The position numbers and the translations under genes were made by a program. Below the pieces are notes generated by a model. It made no database searches, was not told the origin of the DNA, and was given only the letters and a program-made list of their open reading frames with translations. Positions 15,425-22,905 of a stretch of DNA of 35,967 bases are shown here, one piece after another. Position 1 is the stretch's first letter; each line of letters opens with the position of its first letter. The DNA lies in the NCBI GenBank assembly GCA_036771835.1, contig DAIPGN010000020.1, positions 1 through 35,967 of the forward strand, in the 5' to 3' direction. The stretch comes from UBA4877 sp002399285. Its GTDB lineage: Bacteria; Bacillota; Thermoanaerobacteria; Thermoanaerobacterales; UBA4877.

Positions 15425-15450
15425 ATATTATAAGTGATAAGTCATAATAT
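15425..15450 (+). promoter_or_regulatory. candidate sigma-E promoter for the Gln/Glu-rich gene
   Basis: ATATT (15425-15429), 13 bases, CATAATAT (15443-15450) resembles the sigma-E pattern. It lies 55 bases before ATG 15505 and would transcribe the whole nested hairpin at 15455-15497. Confidence 0.4.
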
Positions 15451-15454
15451 ACTG

Positions 15455-15497
15455 CCCCCGCACATATATTTATATGGAAAATCCATAGATACGGGGG
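15455..15497 (+). promoter_or_regulatory. nested hairpin covering a ribosome binding site
   Basis: Outer stem CCCCCG (15455-15460) with CGGGGG (15492-15497); inner stem TATGGA (15473-15478) with TCCATA (15482-15487) around AAA. The GGGGG that must act as ribosome site for ATG 15505 is inside the outer stem, so translation would need the structure to open. Confidence 0.45.
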
Positions 15498-15504
15498 TAT
15501 TTCC

Positions 15505-16698
15505 ATGGAAAGTTATAAAAGGAGTTATATAACCTTAAAGATCATAGATAAAGAAGGCAGCAACTATGGCAAGGCAAGAGGGTATGCCAAAATAGAAAAG
15601 AGAGGGAGCGGCGGGGTACTGACCATATATGCGGAAAATCTCGAGACGAAGCTCGAATATAACGGATTTATCGTATCGGTGAATAACGGCATGGTAAAAT
15701 ACGTGGACTGCGGCGGCATAAGTATGGATTCAGGCGGGATCGGCAACCTCAAGAAGAATTTTGACGCCGACAATATAGAGGGGCAGGGGTTCGGCGTATA
15801 CGGCATATCGGCAGTGGGTCTCATCACCCGGGATCGTGCCGTACCGCTGGCCGGTTTTACCACGGCAGAGATAGGGGACATAAAGAATAAGATCTTGAGC
15901 TGTCTGCGTCCCGCTGCCGGCACATCAGCCGCCGTGCCGCAGGCCGCCGGAGTCGAAGAGCCGGAGAGAGAACGGGAGACCGCTATACATCCATACTTCG
16001 AAGAGCCGCAGGACAATGCCGCGCAGGATCATCAGGAAATACTTGAAGATCAAACAATGCAGCAGGAGCGGGAGCAGGAACAGGAACAGGAGATACGGGA
16101 AGAATGTAAAGCGCAGGGATATGAAGAACAGGAAACTCATGAAGAACAGGAAACTCATGAAGGACAGGAAGCTTATGAAGAGCAGTCCGGGGAGGCCTTG
16201 GACGGAGAACCCGCTGCCGGCGATGTCCTGGAGCAGCAGGGGACACAGGACATACGGGACCGGGGGGCAAACGGAGCAGAATTTATGGAAGAGTTAGGGA
16301 GTTTAGCCGGCGAGGCAGACGGTTATATGACCGGACTGAGGAAATATATCGGCAACATAGTCGACTATCTGCAGGAAATAAAGCCGTTTGAATGGGCCAT
16401 GCCGGGGTATAAATGGTGGAGGATCGATCTGAGCTTCACCGACAGCGTATACGACCATTACCTCGTGGGTTTCTATTATGAAAAAGAAAATATAAAATAT
16501 CTGGTGTATGGAATGCCGGGAAGATTTTGCGTACAGGAACAGCCTTTCGGAGGCATGACCGGATTCGTATATTGGCATCCGGCCGCTGGACAGGACAGGA
16601 AATTCGGCGAAGAGGGCTACTGGATACTGCATATAGATGCGTCCACGGGACGTATAGCGGTGCCAATAATGCCGACGCCGCCGCCGATCTTTTCGTAG
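15505..16698 (+). CDS. unknown two-domain protein with Gln/Glu-rich linker, possibly sporulation-linked
   Basis: A 397-residue protein with no family I can name. Residues 1-135 form a compact N-terminal domain (YKRSYITLKI, GYAKIEKRGSGG, GFGVYGISAVGLI). Residues about 140-265 are a low-complexity, highly acidic linker full of EQE, QEQEQE and HEEQET repeats. Residues 270-397 form an aromatic-rich C-terminal domain (GYKWWRIDLS, YDHYLVGFYYE, GFVYWHP, GYWILHIDASTGRI) ending in a proline run. There is no signal peptide or membrane segment. It occupies the position of yabG/veg after ksgA in Bacillus. The candidate sigma-E promoter hints at a mother-cell role; this is inference. Confidence 0.75.
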   Translation: MESYKRSYITLKIIDKEGSNYGKARGYAKIEKRGSGGVLTIYAENLETKLEYNGFIVSVNNGMVKYVDCGGISMDSGGIGNLKKNFDADNIEGQGFGVYGISAVGLITRDRAVPLAGFTTAEIGDIKNKILSCLRPAAGTSAAVPQAAGVEEPERERETAIHPYFEEPQDNAAQDHQEILEDQTMQQEREQEQEQEIREECKAQGYEEQETHEEQETHEGQEAYEEQSGEALDGEPAAGDVLEQQGTQDIRDRGANGAEFMEELGSLAGEADGYMTGLRKYIGNIVDYLQEIKPFEWAMPGYKWWRIDLSFTDSVYDHYLVGFYYEKENIKYLVYGMPGRFCVQEQPFGGMTGFVYWHPAAGQDRKFGEEGYWILHIDASTGRIAVPIMPTPPPIFS

Positions 16699-16712
16699 AG
16701 CCCATATCATGC

Positions 16713-16744
16713 AAAACCACGGAGTATTTCGTGGTTTTTTTATT
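16713..16744 (+). terminator. rho-independent terminator
   Basis: AAAACCACG (16713-16721) pairs perfectly with CGTGGTTTT (16730-16738) around an 8-nt loop, continuing into a T-tract. Confidence 0.85.
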
Positions 16745-16746
16745 TT

Positions 16747-16755
16747 TGGTATAAT
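16747..16755 (+). promoter_or_regulatory. extended -10 promoter for mazG-hup
   Basis: TGGTATAAT is a perfect extended -10 (TGnTATAAT) 32 bases before ATG 16787, directly behind the terminator. No good -35 is visible, as is usual for this class. Confidence 0.55.
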
Positions 16756-16786
16756 AGTGTGGATAATGTTATAACGGGAGGAAAAG

Positions 16787-18256
16787 ATGAAACCTATAAT
16801 ACATGTGTTGGGTATGGGCCCCGGAAGGGGATATATGACGGCGGATACGCTGGATCTGTTAAAAGGTTCGGGGAATGTGTTTCTCAGGACGGGTTTACAC
16901 CCCGGGGCGGAAGACCTGAAAGAGATGGGTATAGAATATGAATCCTTTGACGAATATAGTGAGGCGGATGGATCTTCCATAGTAGAAATGATCGATAGAC
17001 TCATTTCTTCCGCATATGAGCATGGAGAGATATGCTATGTGGTTCCCGGCAGCCCTATGATATGTGAAAAGACCGTGATGCAGCTTGCAAATACCGTATC
17101 AATGGGTCGGGGTATAGACTTAGACATAAGGCCGGGAGTGAGCTTCGTTGATGCCATGGCGGCGGAATTGGGTCTTGATTCAAGCGGTATAATGCTCGCG
17201 GATGCCTTGGATCTCGATCGCCATCGCATAGATACGTCCATGGGCGTCATCATAGCCCATGTGTGTGACATATCGGCAGCAAATGAAATAAAGGCTAAAC
17301 TTTCCGGAATTTATGGCGATAATACATTATTGACGGTAGTATCCGGCGCCGGAAACGGTGATATAATGAAAAAGACCGAAATACCACTTTGTCAGCTTGA
17401 CAGGATAGAATGGCTGGATCATCTCACGTCGGTATATATCGCTCCCGTCAAGCTTGAAAGCAAGAACAGGTATAGCTTTGATGATTTTAAACGCATAACG
17501 GACAAGCTGCGCGGCGAATGTCCATGGGATAGGCAGCAGACGCATGACAGCCTCAAGCAGCATCTGTTGGAAGAGTGCTACGAGGTACTGCATGCAATCG
17601 AGATGGAAGACGATGAGAATCTTTGCGAAGAATTGGGAGATCTGCTGCTGCAGATATTTTTGCACAGCAAAATCGGCGAAGAGAGCGGGACATTTGATAT
17701 CTACGAAGTTGTAAACGGCATAAGTAAAAAGATGATACGGAGGCATCCTCATGTATTCGGCAATACTGCTGCGACAACACCAAATGATGTATCAAAAAAA
17801 TGGGCAGATATCAAAAGAGAAGAAAAGGGCTTTAAGACTCAGACTGAGGTGATGCGCAGCGTTCCAAACAATCTTCCCGCCCTCATGTCATCCTATAAGA
17901 TACAGGAGAAAGCTGCCGAGGTGGGGTTTGACTGGGATGACGTGGACGGCGCAATGGATAAGATATATGAGGAAACGGAAGAGGTAAGGGAGGTGTATAA
18001 AGGCAGCGAAAGGGGAAGAATAGAGGAAGAGATAGGAGACCTGCTCTTTGCGGTGGTAAATGTAGCAAGATTTTTAAAGATACAGCCGGAGTTTGCACTG
18101 AAGAAAGCATCAGACAAATTCATATCACGGTTTGAGTACATAGAAGCAGCAGCCGGGTCAAAGAACCAGAAATTACAGAATATGTCATTGGGTCAGATGA
18201 ATATGCTGTGGAATGAGGCAAAAGAGAATAAAAAATACAAAAAAAATCAAAAATAA
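16787..18256 (+). CDS. mazG: tetrapyrrole methylase-MazG fusion protein (YabN type)
   Basis: A 489-residue fusion. Residues 1-220 are a tetrapyrrole-methylase (SAM-dependent) fold: VLGMGPGRGY at the N-terminus and VVPGSPMICE near residue 85. Residues 235-489 are a MazG nucleoside triphosphate pyrophosphohydrolase with two MazG repeats: CPWDRQQTHDSLKQHLLEE, the metal-binding EELGDLLLQIFLHS, then a second EEIGDLLFAVVNVARF. The MazG part hydrolyses NTPs/dNTPs; what the methylase part does is not settled for the family. In B. subtilis yabN is in the same general region. GGGAGG precedes the ATG. Confidence 0.92.
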   Translation: MKPIIHVLGMGPGRGYMTADTLDLLKGSGNVFLRTGLHPGAEDLKEMGIEYESFDEYSEADGSSIVEMIDRLISSAYEHGEICYVVPGSPMICEKTVMQLANTVSMGRGIDLDIRPGVSFVDAMAAELGLDSSGIMLADALDLDRHRIDTSMGVIIAHVCDISAANEIKAKLSGIYGDNTLLTVVSGAGNGDIMKKTEIPLCQLDRIEWLDHLTSVYIAPVKLESKNRYSFDDFKRITDKLRGECPWDRQQTHDSLKQHLLEECYEVLHAIEMEDDENLCEELGDLLLQIFLHSKIGEESGTFDIYEVVNGISKKMIRRHPHVFGNTAATTPNDVSKKWADIKREEKGFKTQTEVMRSVPNNLPALMSSYKIQEKAAEVGFDWDDVDGAMDKIYEETEEVREVYKGSERGRIEEEIGDLLFAVVNVARFLKIQPEFALKKASDKFISRFEYIEAAAGSKNQKLQNMSLGQMNMLWNEAKENKKYKKNQK

Positions 18257-18332
18257 GTCTGTCACAAGAAGGATTTTTAGGGTTTATGCAGAATATGCTT
18301 ATATGAAGCAAAAGAAGAGGAGGTATTATTGT

Positions 18333-18608
18333 ATGAACAAAGCTGATATGGTAACAAAGGTAGCTGAGAAAAGTGACCTCACCAAAAAGGATGCCGAGAA
18401 GGCTATAGGCGCTTTTGTCGATTCCGTCGCGGAGGCATTGAGCCATGGCGATAAGGTGCAGTTGGTCGGCTTCGGTACGTTTGAGGTAAGAGAGAGGGCA
18501 GAGCGCAAGGGCAGAAACCCTCAGACTAGAGAAGAAATAACCATTCCTGCTTCCAAGGCTCCGGTATTCAAACCGGGTAAAGCTTTGAAGGACATGATAA
18601 ACAAATAA
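18333..18608 (+). CDS. hup: HU-family DNA-binding protein
   Basis: A 91-residue histone-like protein. The start is ATG 18333 (MNKADMVTKVAE) behind AGAGGAGG; longer in-frame extensions overlap mazG and lack homology. It shows the HU core VQLVGFGTFEVRERAERKGR, then NPQTREEI and the C-terminal PVFKPGKALKDMIN. It bends and compacts DNA as a dimer. A strong terminator follows. Confidence 0.96.
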   Translation: MNKADMVTKVAEKSDLTKKDAEKAIGAFVDSVAEALSHGDKVQLVGFGTFEVRERAERKGRNPQTREEITIPASKAPVFKPGKALKDMINK

Positions 18609-18616
18609 GAAAGAAG

Positions 18617-18651
18617 ACAAAGGGAGCGAGCACGCATCCCTTTGTTTTTTT
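18617..18651 (+). terminator. terminator after hup
   Basis: ACAAAGGGA (18617-18625) pairs perfectly with TCCCTTTGT (18637-18645) around an 11-nt loop and runs into seven T residues. Confidence 0.88.
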
Positions 18652-18681
18652 GCATATTTTGCGGCATACCTCAAATACTAT
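18652..18681 (+). promoter_or_regulatory. candidate sigma-E promoter of the spoIID-like gene
   Basis: GCATATT (18652-18658) is a full match to the sigma-E -35 pattern; AATACTAT (18674-18681), 15 bases on, matches 6 of 8 positions of CATACAAT. Transcription would start near 18688. SpoIID is a sigma-E target in B. subtilis. Confidence 0.45.
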
Positions 18682-18700
18682 TGACAGAAGGGAGGTATGC
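18664..18700 (+). promoter_or_regulatory. hairpin that sequesters the spoIID-like ribosome site
   Basis: GCATACCTC (18664-18672) and GAGGTATGC (18692-18700) are perfect 9-base inverted repeats separated by 19 bases. The 3' arm contains the GGAGG used by GTG 18702. RNA that includes both arms would hide the ribosome site. Confidence 0.5.
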
Positions 18701-18701
18701 T

Positions 18702-19664
18702 GTGAAATTGAAGAGAGCAGTATTATTCATCATATCTGCCATGCTCGTGCTGTCGGCAGGCTGTACGGCTGCGGAAAAGAGGCCTCGGCAGGCGGCAAAG
18801 CCGTCTATACCTGAAAGTATAAGCAGAGGCAAGGATAAAGAGCCGGCGCTCAAGGTATACATCCAGCAGACGGGGAAAGTAGAAGAAATGCCTCTGGAGG
18901 ATTATGTGGCCGGTACCGTGGCGGGAGAGATCAAAAACGATTGGCCGGCGGAGGCTTTGAAGGCGCAGGCCATACTGGCCAGAACCTATGTGCTCGATTT
19001 CGTAAATACCAAGAAATCCAAATATCAGGGCGCCGATATATCCACTGATTTTGAAGAGGCACAGGCATGGAATGAGGCTAACGTAAACGACAGGATAAAG
19101 AAGGCCGTGAAGGATACAAGAGGCCAGGCCGTGGTCTATGACGGCAAATACATCAAGGCATGGTTTTTCTCCCATGCCGGGGGCATGACAGCAACGGCAA
19201 AGGAAGGACTCAACTATAAAGAGGCGAATCCTCCGTACATCCAAGCAGTCAAATCACCGGACAGCACGAAGGCGAAGCCGGATGACCGTGAATGGACTGT
19301 AAAATTCAGCAAGCAGGAGGTGCTTGCAGCTCTCGACAAGATGTCGGCCGGAGTTAAGGACTTCGGCAGCGTGAAGATCGCGGCGAAGGGACCTTCGGGA
19401 CGGGCGACGACGCTGAGCTTTGACGGAGTGCCCGTCAATGCCCCCGATTTCAGGATAGCCATAGGCAGTGAAAAGATGAAGTCGACCCTATTGGAAAACC
19501 TGAATTTTGACGGCAGCACCCTGACCATGAAGGGCAAAGGCTTTGGGCATGGGGTAGGTATGTCGCAATGGGGCGCATACGGACTGGCGCAGCAAGGTAA
19601 ATCGGCGGCGGAGATAATTAAATATTATTTTAAGGGAGTCAATATAGTTAAGTTGTGGAATTGA
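18702..19664 (+). CDS. SpoIID/LytB-domain lipoprotein
   Basis: About 320 residues from GTG 18702 (GGGAGG upstream). The N-terminus is a lipoprotein signal with lipobox LSAGC. The SpoIID domain follows: MPLEDYVAGTVAGEI with its conserved Glu, then EALKAQAILARTYV, QAVVYDG, FFSHAGGMT and, near the C-terminus, GFGHGVGMSQWGAYG. SpoIID is a peptidoglycan transglycosylase that acts with SpoIIM and SpoIIP to drive engulfment. Lipid anchoring differs from the transmembrane anchor of B. subtilis SpoIID, so this may be SpoIID itself or a paralogue; spoIIQ or murA neighbours that would settle it are not here. Confidence 0.85.
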   Translation: MKLKRAVLFIISAMLVLSAGCTAAEKRPRQAAKPSIPESISRGKDKEPALKVYIQQTGKVEEMPLEDYVAGTVAGEIKNDWPAEALKAQAILARTYVLDFVNTKKSKYQGADISTDFEEAQAWNEANVNDRIKKAVKDTRGQAVVYDGKYIKAWFFSHAGGMTATAKEGLNYKEANPPYIQAVKSPDSTKAKPDDREWTVKFSKQEVLAALDKMSAGVKDFGSVKIAAKGPSGRATTLSFDGVPVNAPDFRIAIGSEKMKSTLLENLNFDGSTLTMKGKGFGHGVGMSQWGAYGLAQQGKSAAEIIKYYFKGVNIVKLWN

Positions 19665-19676
19665 TTGCAATTCGTT

Positions 19677-19700
19677 GAGGCCGGAGGGCCTCCTTTTTTT
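19677..19700 (+). terminator. terminator after the spoIID-like gene
   Basis: GAGGCC (19677-19682), loop GGAG, GGCCTC (19687-19692), then CTTTTTTT. Confidence 0.85.
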
Positions 19701-19794
19701 GCCTCCAGCCGTAAAATTGATACCGGAGACCTATGGATAAGTATTATTTTAATGCGATATATATTAGTAAAGATATACAGAGGGGGGAGTTTGA

Positions 19795-20076
19795 GTGTAT
19801 TTTATCTCTGGTATAAAGAGCTTAGACGATGTCTCCGGGTCAAAATGCGTAGGCTACTATACGTCTAAAGAGTTGGCGGAGATAGCCGTTAAAGAAAATC
19901 TTAGCGATATATATGAAAACATCTATAATTATGCCGTGATCGAGAATTTCGGACCGGGTACACATCCCGAGTGCCGCGAAAGACTGTTTTTTAAATTCGA
20001 CGAAAGCTCCATGAAGTATATTCCAACGGATGAGCCCGAACAATCAAAACACATTGAAAGATTCGCCATAAATTAA
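19795..20076 (+). CDS. small hypothetical protein, 93 residues
   Basis: The start is GTG 19795 behind GGGGGG. The product is soluble: YFISGIKSLDDVSGSKCVGY, a helix LAEIAVKENLSDIYEN, then NYAVIENFGPGTHPE and RLFFKFDESSMKYIP. Tight composition and a flanking terminator on each side argue for a real single-gene unit. Function unknown; no motif recognised. Confidence 0.65.
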   Translation: MYFISGIKSLDDVSGSKCVGYYTSKELAEIAVKENLSDIYENIYNYAVIENFGPGTHPECRERLFFKFDESSMKYIPTDEPEQSKHIERFAIN

Positions 20077-20077
20077 A

Positions 20078-20104
20078 ATAAGCCATTAGGGCTTTATTTT
20101 TTTG
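20078..20104 (+). terminator. short terminator
   Basis: AAGCC (20080-20084) pairs with GGCTT (20090-20094) around ATTAG, with flanking A-U pairs and a TTTATTTTTTT tail. Confidence 0.65.
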
Positions 20105-20174
20105 AGATTTAATTGTGAGCAGCCTGCTTTATACCGGCTTAATACATTATTTCCCCGGCAATATCAATATTACT

Positions 20175-20203
20175 GTGAAAATTCTTCGGCTTTATTGTAT
20201 AAT
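20175..20203 (+). promoter_or_regulatory. sigma-A-type promoter of the FAD-subunit gene
   Basis: GTGAAA (4 of 6 to TTGACA), 17 bases, TATAAT (20198-20203), 37 bases before ATG 20240. Confidence 0.5.
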
Positions 20204-20239
20204 TTTCATAGAGAACAATTTGTATCGGGGGTATTATCG

Positions 20240-21058
20240 ATGGAGTATATAAGGCCATCCGACGGAATGGAGGCAAGAGCCATACTTTTAAATAATCCAA
20301 ACGCGATGGTGACGGCGGGTGGTGCTGAGCTTACTGTGACGGCGGGAAATGGACGGACACAGCCGGAGTGCGTGGTGGATATCGGGGGTATAGAGGCTAC
20401 CCGTGTTTTGAGGTTCGATGATAGGGGACTATACATAGGGGTATCGTGCACCTGCAGCGAGGTGATGGACTTCGCGCCGGTAAGGGAGTACTATCCCGGC
20501 CTGTATGATGCCCTGAGCGGCCTGGCCGCATGCCGGACAAGAGATCGCGCAGCGGTGGCCGGCAGCCTCTGTAAAGCCTCGCCTGCTTCCGACACCGCTC
20601 CCATACTTCTGGCCATGGGGGCTACCCTGGATGTGCAGGGACCGGCCGTATGGAAGAAACCGCTTCTCGAGTTGTTTGCCGGAGCAGGAGAAAACAGCCT
20701 CTCCCAGGGTGAATTCGTTCTGGGGATAAACGTGCCCAAACCGGAAGAAAATGAACGCAGCCGGTACTATAAGAAAGGCAAGTTAAAGGGAGAGGATATG
20801 TCCGTGGCATCTATGGCTGTGGTCTATATCCCGGACTGCAAACTCAGGATGGGATTCGGGTCCGTTTCAGATACCCCCGTGCTCGTGACAGCCGACGACC
20901 TTTTTGGGGAAGAGGATATGCGGGACAGACTGCTTAAGCGGGTGCTGGGCAGCATAGATCCCATAATGGATGCAAACGCAGCGAGAGACGACAGAATAGA
21001 GGCGGTGAGGTATTTTACATTAAAAGTCATGGATGAACTGGAGGGCAGAACTATTTAG
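20240..21058 (+). CDS. orphan FAD-binding subunit of molybdenum hydroxylase type (CoxM/XdhB-like)
   Basis: About 272 residues from ATG 20240 (GGGGG upstream; a longer frame from 20102 includes the preceding terminator tail and promoter). It carries both FAD signatures of the PCMH-type fold in CO dehydrogenase/xanthine dehydrogenase medium subunits: MVTAGGAELTV near residue 26, and VAGSLCKASPASDTAPILLAMGA near residue 105, followed by the C-terminal CO-dehydrogenase flavoprotein domain (MSVASMAVVY, FGSVSDTPVLV). The large Mo subunit and the 2Fe-2S subunit are absent here. It may serve a complex encoded elsewhere, or have been kept for another flavin role. Mo-cofactor genes lie 8 kb away (28584-30436). 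Confidence 0.78.
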   Translation: MEYIRPSDGMEARAILLNNPNAMVTAGGAELTVTAGNGRTQPECVVDIGGIEATRVLRFDDRGLYIGVSCTCSEVMDFAPVREYYPGLYDALSGLAACRTRDRAAVAGSLCKASPASDTAPILLAMGATLDVQGPAVWKKPLLELFAGAGENSLSQGEFVLGINVPKPEENERSRYYKKGKLKGEDMSVASMAVVYIPDCKLRMGFGSVSDTPVLVTADDLFGEEDMRDRLLKRVLGSIDPIMDANAARDDRIEAVRYFTLKVMDELEGRTI

Positions 21059-21118
21059 TCTTGCCTTGTTTGTATGCCAAAAACGATTTTCAGGACTAGA
21101 CAGAATTTGCAAGAGGCA

Positions 21119-21127
21119 TGATATAAT
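21119..21127 (+). promoter_or_regulatory. extended -10 promoter
   Basis: TGATATAAT is a perfect extended -10. A TAGACA lies 19 bases upstream of TATAAT. It precedes a strong ribosome site (AAAGGAGG) and the short ORF at 21153. Confidence 0.5.
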
Positions 21128-21152
21128 ATTAAGTAATAAAGGAGGCCTTGAA

Positions 21153-21233
21153 ATGAATATAGACCCTTTATATAAAAGAGAGATAGAGAGCAGGAGTGTC
21201 TTGACATTGCCAATAAGATCATTGATCACATAG
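21153..21233 (+). pseudogene. short ORF, apparently frameshifted small gene
   Basis: ATG 21153 behind AAAGGAGGCCTTGAA opens MNIDPLYKREIESRSVL... and stops after 26 codons at 21233. A shifted frame continues with ECLDIANKIIDHIDRDIA and stops at 21262, which looks like the natural continuation, a coiled or helical small protein of about 35 residues. A promoter and strong ribosome site argue it was once, or still is, expressed. It may also be a spurious overlap. The rest of the 21059-21411 gap holds only promoter sequence for glmM. Confidence 0.35.
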
Positions 21234-21369
21234 ATAGAGATATTGCCAATAATGAAGAGTAATCAACAGTATTAGTCAGCATGAAACTGAAATTTTCAAC
21301 ATGTCGGCTATGAAAGCCGGGTCCGTATGGATGGTAAGGCTTTTAACCCTTATTTTTTCGTGAAATATA

Positions 21370-21378
21370 TGCTATAAT
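21370..21378 (+). promoter_or_regulatory. extended -10 promoter of glmM
   Basis: TGCTATAAT, a perfect extended -10, lies 33 bases before ATG 21412; the -35 region is only T-rich. Confidence 0.55.
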
Positions 21379-21411
21379 TTTACCATACATACAAAGAGAA
21401 AGGGGTAAAAT

Positions 21412-22755
21412 ATGGGCAGATTATTTGGAACCGATGGAGTTCGGGGCATTGCAAATGATGAATTAACTTTGGAATTGGCATATAAACTGGGAGAAACAGT
21501 TACATATACACTGAGAAATAAGAAGAATAAGAGACCTGCCATAGCGGTAGGAAGGGATACGAGGGTATCAGGCGACATGCTGGAATGCGCGCTCATGGCG
21601 GGGATCATGGCGGGAGGCGGCGATGTGTATCAACTGGGGATAATACCTACGCCGGCGGTGGCTTATCTTGCCAGATATTATGACGCCGATGCCGGAGCGG
21701 TGATTTCGGCATCCCACAATCCGATGGAATTCAACGGCATAAAATTCTTCAACGGCGACGGGTTTAAGCTGCCCGACGAGTTTGAGGATGAGATAGAGGC
21801 CGGTTTGACGGGGAACAAGGACATAAGACCGACGGGATGCGATATTGGCAGAAGGTATGATATGAAGGATGCCGAGGCGGTTTACATAGATTTCCTAAAG
21901 GGAATGGAAAAGTCAGATATCAAGGGGATGAGGATCGCTCTGGACTGTGCCAACGGGGCAAGTTACAGGGTGGCGCCGGCGCTGTTCAAGGCTCTGGGCG
22001 CCGACGTGAGTTTGATAAACAACATACCTACGGGATTTAATATAAATGACGGATGCGGCTCTACGCATACAGAGGCGCTGCAGAAATTTGTGAGTGAGCG
22101 TGGGGTCGAGGTGGGCCTGGCCCTTGACGGCGATGCGGACCGTTTGATCGCCGTAGACGGAAATGGCCGTGTGGTCGACGGCGACAGCGTCATGGCCATA
22201 TGCGGACTGGACCTCAAGGAAAGGGGCCTTTTAAATAGAGATACCGTTGTAGCCACCGTAATGAGCAACCTTGGTCTGGAAGTCGCGCTTAAAGAGCGGG
22301 GGATAAGGCTCTTAAGGACTAAGGTGGGCGACAGGTATGTCCTTGAGGAAATGCGCAGAAGCGGCTACTCTCTGGGGGGAGAGCAGTCGGGACATGTCAT
22401 ATTCCTGGATTCCGCCACCACGGGAGACGGACTGATAACCGCACTGAATCTTCTGGGTGCGGTGAGCAGGAGCGGCAGGGACCTGTCTCAGCTCAGCGGG
22501 ATAATACCCAGCTTTCCGCAGATTTTGATAAATGCCCATGTGGCAAACGGCAGGAAGGACAGCTATGTGGATGATGAGAAAATAATGTTGGAGATCGAGA
22601 GGATAGAACGGCATTTCGACGGCAGGGGCAGGGTGGTCATCAGGCCGTCGGGGACGGAGCCTCTGGTCAGAGTCATGATCGAAGGCGATAATGCCGAAGA
22701 GGTGGAGAAGGAGGCAAAGGGCCTGGCCAGGCTGATAGAGGAAAGGCTTTGCTGA
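21412..22755 (+). CDS. glmM: phosphoglucosamine mutase
   Basis: A 447-residue enzyme that converts glucosamine-6-phosphate to glucosamine-1-phosphate for UDP-GlcNAc synthesis. Visible signatures: GTDGVRGIAN at the N-terminus, the phosphoserine loop SASHNPMEFNGIK (about 100-112), the metal-binding DGDADRLIAVD (about 240-250), GGEQSGHVIFLD, and the phosphate-binding RPSGTEPLVRVM near the C-terminus. Length is normal. It acts directly after GlmS, encoded 3.2 kb downstream. Confidence 0.97.
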   Translation: MGRLFGTDGVRGIANDELTLELAYKLGETVTYTLRNKKNKRPAIAVGRDTRVSGDMLECALMAGIMAGGGDVYQLGIIPTPAVAYLARYYDADAGAVISASHNPMEFNGIKFFNGDGFKLPDEFEDEIEAGLTGNKDIRPTGCDIGRRYDMKDAEAVYIDFLKGMEKSDIKGMRIALDCANGASYRVAPALFKALGADVSLINNIPTGFNINDGCGSTHTEALQKFVSERGVEVGLALDGDADRLIAVDGNGRVVDGDSVMAICGLDLKERGLLNRDTVVATVMSNLGLEVALKERGIRLLRTKVGDRYVLEEMRRSGYSLGGEQSGHVIFLDSATTGDGLITALNLLGAVSRSGRDLSQLSGIIPSFPQILINAHVANGRKDSYVDDEKIMLEIERIERHFDGRGRVVIRPSGTEPLVRVMIEGDNAEEVEKEAKGLARLIEERLC

Positions 22756-22905
22756 AAAATGATGACGGACAGCCTCCGGGGAGGCCGGCAAATCTCGGGA
22801 CGATACGTAAAACCGGCTCGCCGAAGGGCTGTGAACATAAAAATCAATATCAACGCATAGACTATATCAAGGTCTTGACAAAAGCCATCTATAAAAATAT
22901 AACTG

